DNA of 32,733 bases, taken from positions 1,396 to 34,128 of the forward strand of contig SZWC01023458.1 of assembly GCA_023375785.1 (NCBI GenBank), written 5' to 3'. The DNA is from Penium margaritaceum. Lineage: Eukaryota; Streptophyta; Zygnematophyceae; Desmidiales; Peniaceae. Each line of letters opens with the position of its first letter. The first letter of the stretch is position 1. The notes beneath the pieces were generated by a model, which worked only from the letters and a program-made list of their open reading frames with translations, did not search any database and was not told where the DNA came from. This document shows positions 27,105 through 32,733 of this stretch, piece after piece. A program made the translations under genes and the position numbers.

Positions 27105-27393
27105 TGTTGTATTATTGCCCCTTAGCATGCCCAAGGTAGTGTCGGGAGGCATCAACAAGCCAGGAGAGGGAAAATCCTCGTATTTTACTGTAGCTGCCTA
27201 AGGAGGGATTCTAATCCAGATTGGATTCAAGTTTCTCAAAGTTGAAGAGTGGCTTAATCCGTTGGAAGTAATTTCACCGGAATCAGGCGAGTATTTAGGG
27301 AGATATGGGCTTTCAAAGTTGGGGTGTGCGTGGCGGCTCTGGGAGTCGGCCGCGGTTTGGCTGCTGGTGAAAAATCCACCGGAACGAGTAACA
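27105..27393 (+). repeat. 3' LTR of element F (end uncertain)
   Basis: The start TGTTGTATTATTGCCCC is secure because of the PPT. The end is placed at GAGTAACA (27386-27393) only because it is the first plausible CA end; there is no second LTR in the window to check it. Confidence 0.45.
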
Positions 27394-27976
27394 AATGTAC
27401 ATCTGGTGTTTTAGACCCAGAAGACTGCCGAGGCGTCCGGTGGATAAGACTGACGGGAACCAGTAGTGCAGGTCGTTACCGTGGGACCTAGCCAAAATCC
27501 TGGGTTGGTGTCCGAAACTTAGTAGTATAGTTTGTTACTCGAGGAATTCGTCAAAATTCTGACTGCAGGTCTGCGGACAGGTTTCGAACCACATCATCAA
27601 ACTCGATGATTAACCCATTGAAATGCATCGCAAAATTACAGGGGGCACCGCCACTACGTGTAAGGACATCTACGCCTCTAAAAAGGCGTTTTGATGGGTC
27701 CTTGATGTACGAGGGCGCTTCGGCGAGCGGGCACCACGTGCTCCGCTAAGTGAGCGGCTGGATTGGTGTGCAGCTCTTTGGCAGACATAGCGGGAGCTAC
27801 GGTTAACCACATTGCACACGGTTTGGTGCATTGGAAAGCTTGAGACTAGCCCTACAACTTATCAGCTCATGTCCATGTCTAAAATCCTATGCAAAATTAC
27901 GTTATTCTCTCCGCAAAAGTGATTGTGTTGCAACTATGTCCAACTGCCACAAACATAGCGTGAGGCGACAAGAAAG
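27394..27976. other. Unassigned sequence between F and G
   Basis: No open frame with a domain. A weak PBS-like text TGGTGTTTTAGACCCAG lies at 27404-27420, just after the presumed LTR end of F. The rest is unremarkable mixed-composition DNA. Confidence 0.5.
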
Positions 27977-28269
27977 CTAACGCTTAGACTCAGAAATCAC
28001 ACAAAACAGAAAGCCGTGAACACAAGTGAAGAACCGTTGGGCCATGTTGGAATCGTCCAGAAGTTTCTGATAGAAACAGTGTGAATGATAGGGGAGGAAA
28101 ATATAGAAAATGAACTGCTGGATGATGTGGGCAGACTGGGCACACGAGGCAACGATGATGACTGCAAAATGGGTGAGCACTATGGCACAGGAGCAGCAGG
28201 GACTGCTGTGGAGGCAGGACCAACATCCCTCTTCAGCCGAGTGAGAGGCAGAAGGGAGGAGGCAGAGGA

Positions 28270-28814
28270 CAGATGACATCGAGTCCCGTGATAGAGCATC
28301 ACGGGACTCAACGACAGGCTGAAGGACAGGATCCTTGAAGTGCCGGGCCTTAGATTGCACAGACTAAGGAGGAAGGGACATTGGCGGCCGTGTGGGAAAA
28401 GGTGGCCGTCACACTGGTCCTCCGGGAGCCAGACGGATACAATGCTACCCCATACCCGAGCCAGCCCGATGGCCATACTAGAGCTCAAAAGGTGTGACGG
28501 TACGGAGGAGGGGACCGTGCGGGACACGATTCCAAACCCAGGTCATGTAGCACATGGCCTTGAAGGGTATGAACACCGTCAGTGATGGTATGATTCCAAC
28601 ACTCAAAGACACCGGTTCTCTTGGGTATGTAGGGAGCAGAAGTCTCTTGACACATTCTGCGAGAATTAACAAGATGGGTGGTGGGTCCAAGGAAATCATT
28701 GCCATGGTTGCTACAACAGACATGCAAGGACCGTTGACAGGCACACTCAGCCTGAACAAGCCAGGACTTAATGACTGAATAGATGTTGCTCTTTTGACGA
28801 AGAGGAAGGACCCA
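28270..28814 (-). pseudogene. Element G integrase core and post-core remnant
   Basis: In shifting minus-strand frames: SAPYIPKRTGVFECWNHTI (family APYTPQ.NGV.ER.NRT; the Glu is kept), FELxYGHRAG, ARVWGSIVSVWLPEDQ (family LRVWG) and VESRDALSRDSM (family VSRDVVF). They show that the pol frame once continued past the integrase core. Stops and shifts every 30-60 codons. RT does not follow. Confidence 0.6.
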
Positions 28815-30194
28815 TCAGAAGCGCGAGAATTCATCTGTGAGACACAGGACATAGCGACCAATGTCGCCCATGAGGTCATGGGGTGAAGGGCCTCTGAATT
28901 TCACATGAACATGATCAAGGGGATGAAGTGATTGAGACTCAGAGGGAGAAAAGGGTGAGCGATGCATTTTTCCTTGCGCGTAGTCAAGACACTCAACGAG
29001 GCAAGGGGAAGGAAAGGTAGAGGGGGTGATAGGGGGTGATAGGCTAATAGCACGCTGGATGTGGAGCGTGCTATGAATGACATAAGTGTGGACATGACCA
29101 AGGTGATAATGCAAGAGGTGTAAAACATCAGGTGAAAGAGAAGGGGAAACATGGACGAGAGCGGTGCCAGACGCAAGGGCGGATGAGGCATGCAAGGGCA
29201 CACAATAGAGTTTATCACATATTACGCCACGTAAGACAGCACACCTAGAGGGACAAAGACAAACGGTGCCAATACCATGACTAGGAGTGAATTCTATTCC
29301 TTCGAGAGATGGCACCAACAGCAGGCTGAGCTCCAAGGAAGGCACGTACCGAACGTCAGGCAAGTACAGGATCCCACTGGGGCCAATCAACTGTACAATT
29401 CTAGCACCCTGGACGGGGAGCAACTGACCGGACCCCGTACAAACAAAGCAAACAGTCCCAATGGGGCCCAACGATACAAACAAAGAACGGAAAGACATCA
29501 TGTGATGGGTTGTCCCGGAGTCGAGGACCCAAAAACCACCGGAGACACACACAAAGTACAGGATACCTGAGGTCATGTCAGTACCTACTACGGACATAGA
29601 CGAAACATTCGACACATAGACTGAACGACTACGAGGAAGAAAGACGGAATACCTCTGCTTAGTCCACGAGATAGACGCACAAAAGGAGCCCAGGTCGTGA
29701 CTGGGGAAGTCCCCATGAAGAATAGTGTCAGTCTGAAAAACAAGACCTCTGGCGAGTGATGCAATAATCTCACCTCCCTGATCACGCAGGCAAAGAAGCT
29801 GAAGGAGGGACTGCTCAAGCTGGCGCTCACAATCACCATCAATGGATGCTGGCAGGACGGGTGTACATGTGCCAGAGGAAGGAGGGAACCACGGTGGCAC
29901 GTTGTAGGCAGAGGAGGGAGGCCTAGCAAATGTGGGGGTACCAAATGGAGGAGGCCAATCCCAGGGGTATAGTGCAGGAGGTGAAGGAGAAGGCACCCCA
30001 GTGGTGGAGTAGACCTGTGCGGGGACAGGCGCAGATGAATGGGTGGTGGCACTAGAACTAGAGGATGAGGAAGCGAAGGAGGTGCCAGATGTGCGAGCCC
30101 AGTGAGCGTGCATCACGCGGGCGATGCGGAGATTGTCTAGCAGGATGGGACATGCACAAGCAGAGTGCTCGGTGGAGCCACAGTTCCAGCACAC
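28815..30194 (-). pseudogene. Element G zinc knuckle, protease and integrase N-terminus
   Basis: An open stretch of 459 codons. It starts with CWNCGSTEHSACAC, a CX2CX4HX4C knuckle, passes a Ser/Pro-rich linker, then GGFWVLDSGTTHHMMSFRSL (intact retropepsin site D-S-G-T), LPDVRYVPSLELSLLLVPSL, the pre-integrase zinc region LHYHLGHVHTYV and CLVECLDYAQGKMHRSPF, and the beginning of the core HPLDHVHVKFRGPSP, where the first catalytic Asp is replaced (VKF for VDF). It ends VLCLTDEFSRF before a stop. It joins gag by a 1-base shift near 30195-30240. Confidence 0.85.
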
Positions 30195-31336
30195 AACGTC
30201 CCAGGAATATGGGAGGAGGAGGTAGTGCCCTTGTCCTTGTCCTTGTCCTTGCCCTTCCGCTTACCCTTGCCTTTCCCATGACCCTGGGAGGCAAGTGCAG
30301 AGGCATGAGAGGACGAGGTAGAAGAGGAAGTGGAAGAGGAAGAGGAAGTGGTAGAGGAAGAGGAGGAGGCAGTAGTGTCGGCCGCAACGCTATTCACTGG
30401 CGTGCGGTGAAGCCGTTTGTTCTGGAGGCTGGTCCACCAGGCAACGAGCCTCTCAGCGGTGAAATCCCAGAGGGCACCAACTCCAAGCGGGGACTCAGGA
30501 GGAACTGGCTGGGAGGCAATGCGGTGCAGCTCATACACCTTGACATCACCGAGAAGATCCAATAGCTCAGTTTTCAGCCCATTGACCATGGTGTACACTG
30601 CAGACAGTTGACCTGGCGTGGCTTTGCAGTGCTTGCCAAGGAGCTTGAACCCTTGAGCCAAATACGCATCAGCCGTTTCGTCCACACGTACCAGGAGCAT
30701 GTTCATTTACATAATGAGCGTACTTTGGGCCACCTGAATAGTGATGGTGGTGCGACTTCGCATCATGGTGTACGAACCGACTGGGTCGGCATGATGCAGG
30801 ACAACGGGATCAGCATCGTAAGTGCCAACATCATCTAGGAGATTCTCTGGTGCAACAGCAATGAGGGCGCAGACAGCACGAGTGGACTCGCCAGCAACGG
30901 GCATGAAACGCAGGACAGCTGTGAACAAATACTCCCACAAGATTTCCCCCGGAGCCCAGGAACTGAAGCGGGTCTCCCAGGAGGAGAAGGCAAGCCCTAC
31001 AGCCAGGACAGGAGGCTGGGGGAAGAAGTCATGCTGACGTGCGAAAACGGTGAGGTTGACAGCAGAAGTGGTAGGAGTGACAGCGGGGTTCGCGGCAGTG
31101 GTGCTAGAAGCTGAAGGTGTGGAAGCGACACCAGCACTAGTGCCAGCAGCAGGAGTAGCGGATGGGACTGACATAGCAGGGAGGTGCTGAAGCACGATGA
31201 CGGCAACCTTGTTAGCAAAGGAAGCAAAATTATCATTTGCAGCTTTGATTCGGTTTTCTGCCTCTCGCTGAGCCTCGCAAGCGAGGTCCAGCTGGCACTA
31301 CAAGTCCGCTATAACTGACTCGTTGTCACCAGGCAT
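30137..31336 (-). pseudogene. Element G gag
   Basis: The ATG at 31336 opens MPGDNESVIADL, a TAG, CQLDLACEAQREAENRIKAA, a heptad-like Ala-rich helix, an Ala/Thr/Pro linker, FSSWETRFSSWAPGEILWEY, and after a TAA at 30707-30709 the same frame continues MNMLLVRVDETADAYLAQGF, LSAVYTMVNGLKTELLDLLG. The end is a run of Ser/Thr and then GK/KD repeats (basic, RNA-binding-like). Only two in-frame stops in about 380 codons, so the gag is one frame with light damage. I find no PBS upstream. Confidence 0.75.
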
Positions 31337-32560
31337 AGTGACGAAAGGAGGGCCCATCCGGAAAGATTTTGGCAGAGTTTTCCCAGCCCCAGTGGGTGTG
31401 GGGAAAGTGGAGGTACCTTAGGCAGATTGTAATGCTACAGGGCAGCCCATCCCAAGTCAGAAAGGACAAGCCACCGCAAGAGAAGCAGGGACAGAGTATA
31501 GGCAGGCATAGCATGCAAAGAAGTAGATCATAACCCGGTAGAGGGAGACGGGTTGCATAGGAATACAAGGAGAGGAGAAACGGCTGTGGTTAAGGAAGCA
31601 GAGAGGATGGAGATGGTGGAGGCAGAGAGAACCACTAGAGCCAGAGCCCGGTGAAAAAGGCCGTTTCGTGGGTGGTGATGATAGCTTCAACAGAAATGGC
31701 TGCTGGGATAATACTGGACGTTGCAGATGGAGCAGATTATCCAGCAGTGACCACCGCTACAATAGAGGCATGAATGGAGGATGCGGCTGCGGCAGTGGTA
31801 GATGTAGTTGATGCAATGGCAGATGCTGCTGTAGAAATTTGCTTGTCTATGGCTGCAGCAACTACAGCAATGGGTCCAACAAAAAATGCTTCCTGAGTGA
31901 AAGCCTCAGATGCATGCCCGCTAGAGGTAGTGGCAGGCATGCACGAGACTCTAGCAACAACTGCAAAGGTGATGGCAGTGGCTCTAGCAGTTTCTATGAT
32001 AGTGGAAGTTGTACGTGTCAGTGCACGTAGTAGGCTGATAATGTCCTGTGTAAGCGATGAGTACAGCTGAGCAAGAGTGATCTCCAGCTCTGGAGAAGTG
32101 TGCGGCTGTGGACCCCCTCCCGGGAGAAAAAGGAGGAGATATGCTTACCAAATGGTGGTGAGGGATTCGCGCTGACGATGCTAGGGCAGAATCAGGTGTG
32201 CAGTCACTGCTCTGCCTTTGCGTTGACGTGAATGGCAGTGCACGAATCTCCCCTCGTAGTACCCGCCAATTGGTAGCACGTCGGGGACTTCACGCTATGC
32301 CAGTGTGGGGAATGCTTTTGCGCTACAGCTACTACAGTAGCCTTGACTGGTTGATGCTGCGGCAGTTGCTGCTGTTGTAGCTTATGCGGCTGTTCCTTGC
32401 GTTACAGACACCGAAGCTGTTGCTGTTGTTGTGCCTGCTGCTATCACTATGAATGTTGTCACTGCCAGGGCTGCGGTTGCCATTGTCGCAGCTGCTGCAA
32501 GTAATACGGTTGATATAGTTGCAATGGTAACCGTTGAGGCTGCGACTGCTTTGGCTATGG
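31337..32560. other. Non-coding stretch with Ala/Thr/Val-type imperfect trinucleotide repeats
   Basis: 31337-31680 may be leader or LTR of element G but shows no PBS or LTR edge. From 31680 to 32560 the sequence is enriched in GCTGC, GTTGCT and GCAGC motifs, giving short open frames rich in Ala, Thr, Val and Ile on both strands without any domain. Confidence 0.5.
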
Positions 32561-32587
32561 GTACCAATGCAGCATTGGCGAATCCTT

Positions 32588-32694
32588 GGATTCGTGAATC
32601 CGTTTCACGAATCCCGAATCCGGATCCGGATTCACGAATCCGGATCCGGGGTCGGGTCTCGTTTGGGATTCGGGAATCCACCAACGAATCCTGG
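32588..32694. repeat. GAATCC/GGATCC palindromic cluster
   Basis: Repeated GAATCC, ATTCGTGAATCC and CGGATCCGG words in both orientations. A perfect 18-bp palindrome lies at 32616-32633 (arm GAATCCGGA and its exact complement). Also ACGAATC at 32607-32613, 32634-32640 and 32684-32690. Not a standard microsatellite. Confidence 0.85.
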
Positions 32695-32717
32695 AGGGAA
32701 TAGTGGGTGAAGTGGGA

Positions 32718-32733
32718 GGGGGGGGGGGGGGGG
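32718..32733. repeat. Terminal poly-G run
   Basis: Sixteen or more G at the end of the window, preceded by GTGGGA. Real homopolymer or sequence-end artefact; the window does not show what follows. Confidence 0.9.

Larger units (their letters stand above)
26600..27393 (+). mobile_element. Ty1/Copia element F, plus strand, 3' remnant
   Basis: RNase H C-terminal half, a PPT and the start of a 3' LTR of a Copia element in plus orientation. The 5' part (gag to RT) is missing. Its LTR start (TGTTGTATTATTGCCCC) resembles the LTR start of element D on its own strand (TGTTGCTCTTTTATGCCC), so it is probably a related lineage. The right end at 27393 is a guess from GAGTAACA. Confidence 0.65.
28270..31336 (-). 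mobile_element. Ty1/Copia element G, minus strand, gag to integrase remnant
   Basis: A third Copia type, distinct from D and E: gag with Ser/Gly/Lys tracts, a canonical CCHC knuckle, protease, integrase N-terminus and a broken core. RT and RNase H are absent and no LTR pair could be identified. The left limit near 28270 is where integrase-linker blocks end; the right limit is the gag start codon. Confidence 0.8.

Noticed and set aside
28085..28276. Plus-strand 63-codon acidic frame
   Set aside because: It lies opposite the minus-strand remnants of element G and shows no domain.
31346..31358. Half-tRNA PBS for element G at GGGCCCAT
   Set aside because: Only GGGCCCAT matches, there is no adjacent LTR edge, and it lies immediately upstream of the gag start.
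1..32733. CRISPR array, prokaryotic operon or phage region
   Set aside because: No regularly spaced repeats with unique spacers and no Shine-Dalgarno-led gene series; all coding traces belong to eukaryotic LTR retrotransposons.

Overview
The window looks like repeat-rich nuclear DNA of a large-genome member of the green lineage. A charophyte alga such as Chara is my best guess, made from general character and not from a match. The reasons are plant-type LTR retrotransposons throughout, primer-binding sites matching plant-type initiator-Met tRNA (including its anticodon region), a chromodomain Ty3/Gypsy lineage, long CA/GA and CAG/CTG repeats, and no operon-like gene packing. I find no convincing intact host gene.

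Layout. 1-2165: CA/GA microsatellite, a CAG/CTG tract open in several frames on both strands, then unique DNA without a supported gene. 2166-12257: two nested minus-strand Ty3/Gypsy chromoviruses of one LTR family. Element B (LTRs 2166-2372 + 8322-8674 and 11700-12257) is split inside its 3' LTR by element A (LTRs 2373-2925 and 7794-8321). A is full length (gag, protease, RT, RNase H, integrase, chromodomain, PBS, PPT) but full of stops. B has lost part of gag and most of RT-RNase H. 12325-14925: an LTR piece head-to-head with element C, a plus-strand relative keeping only 5' LTR, PBS, gag and protease. 14926-16148: non-coding DNA rich in inverted repeats, with a small foldback family.

16149-26277: Ty1/Copia element D, minus strand, 673/678-bp LTRs, all domains present but decayed. 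Its PBS matches the anticodon arm of initiator tRNA (half-tRNA priming), and its LTRs hold a tRNA-like box A/box B pair followed by a T-loop hairpin. D's gag is interrupted by element E (20919-24918, plus strand): two 751-bp LTRs, a perfect 5-bp target duplication AATAT, PBS and PPT, an intact gag, and a second open frame resembling a Copia integrase core whose catalytic positions are all replaced. E has no protease, RT or RNase H. It is the best candidate for something undescribed: a young non-autonomous element that must borrow RT in trans.

26278-32733: element F, a plus-strand Copia remnant (RNase H, PPT, 3' LTR, about 26.6-27.4 kb); element G, a minus-strand Copia remnant (gag, zinc knuckle, protease, N-terminal and partial core integrase, about 28.3-31.3 kb); low-complexity Ala/Thr/Val-type repeats; a GAATCC/GGATCC palindromic cluster; and a terminal poly-G run.

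Nothing here works as a pathway. The window records stacked retrotransposition: A into B, E into D. Coordinates of decayed genes are approximate because they cross frameshifts. All identities are by eye.
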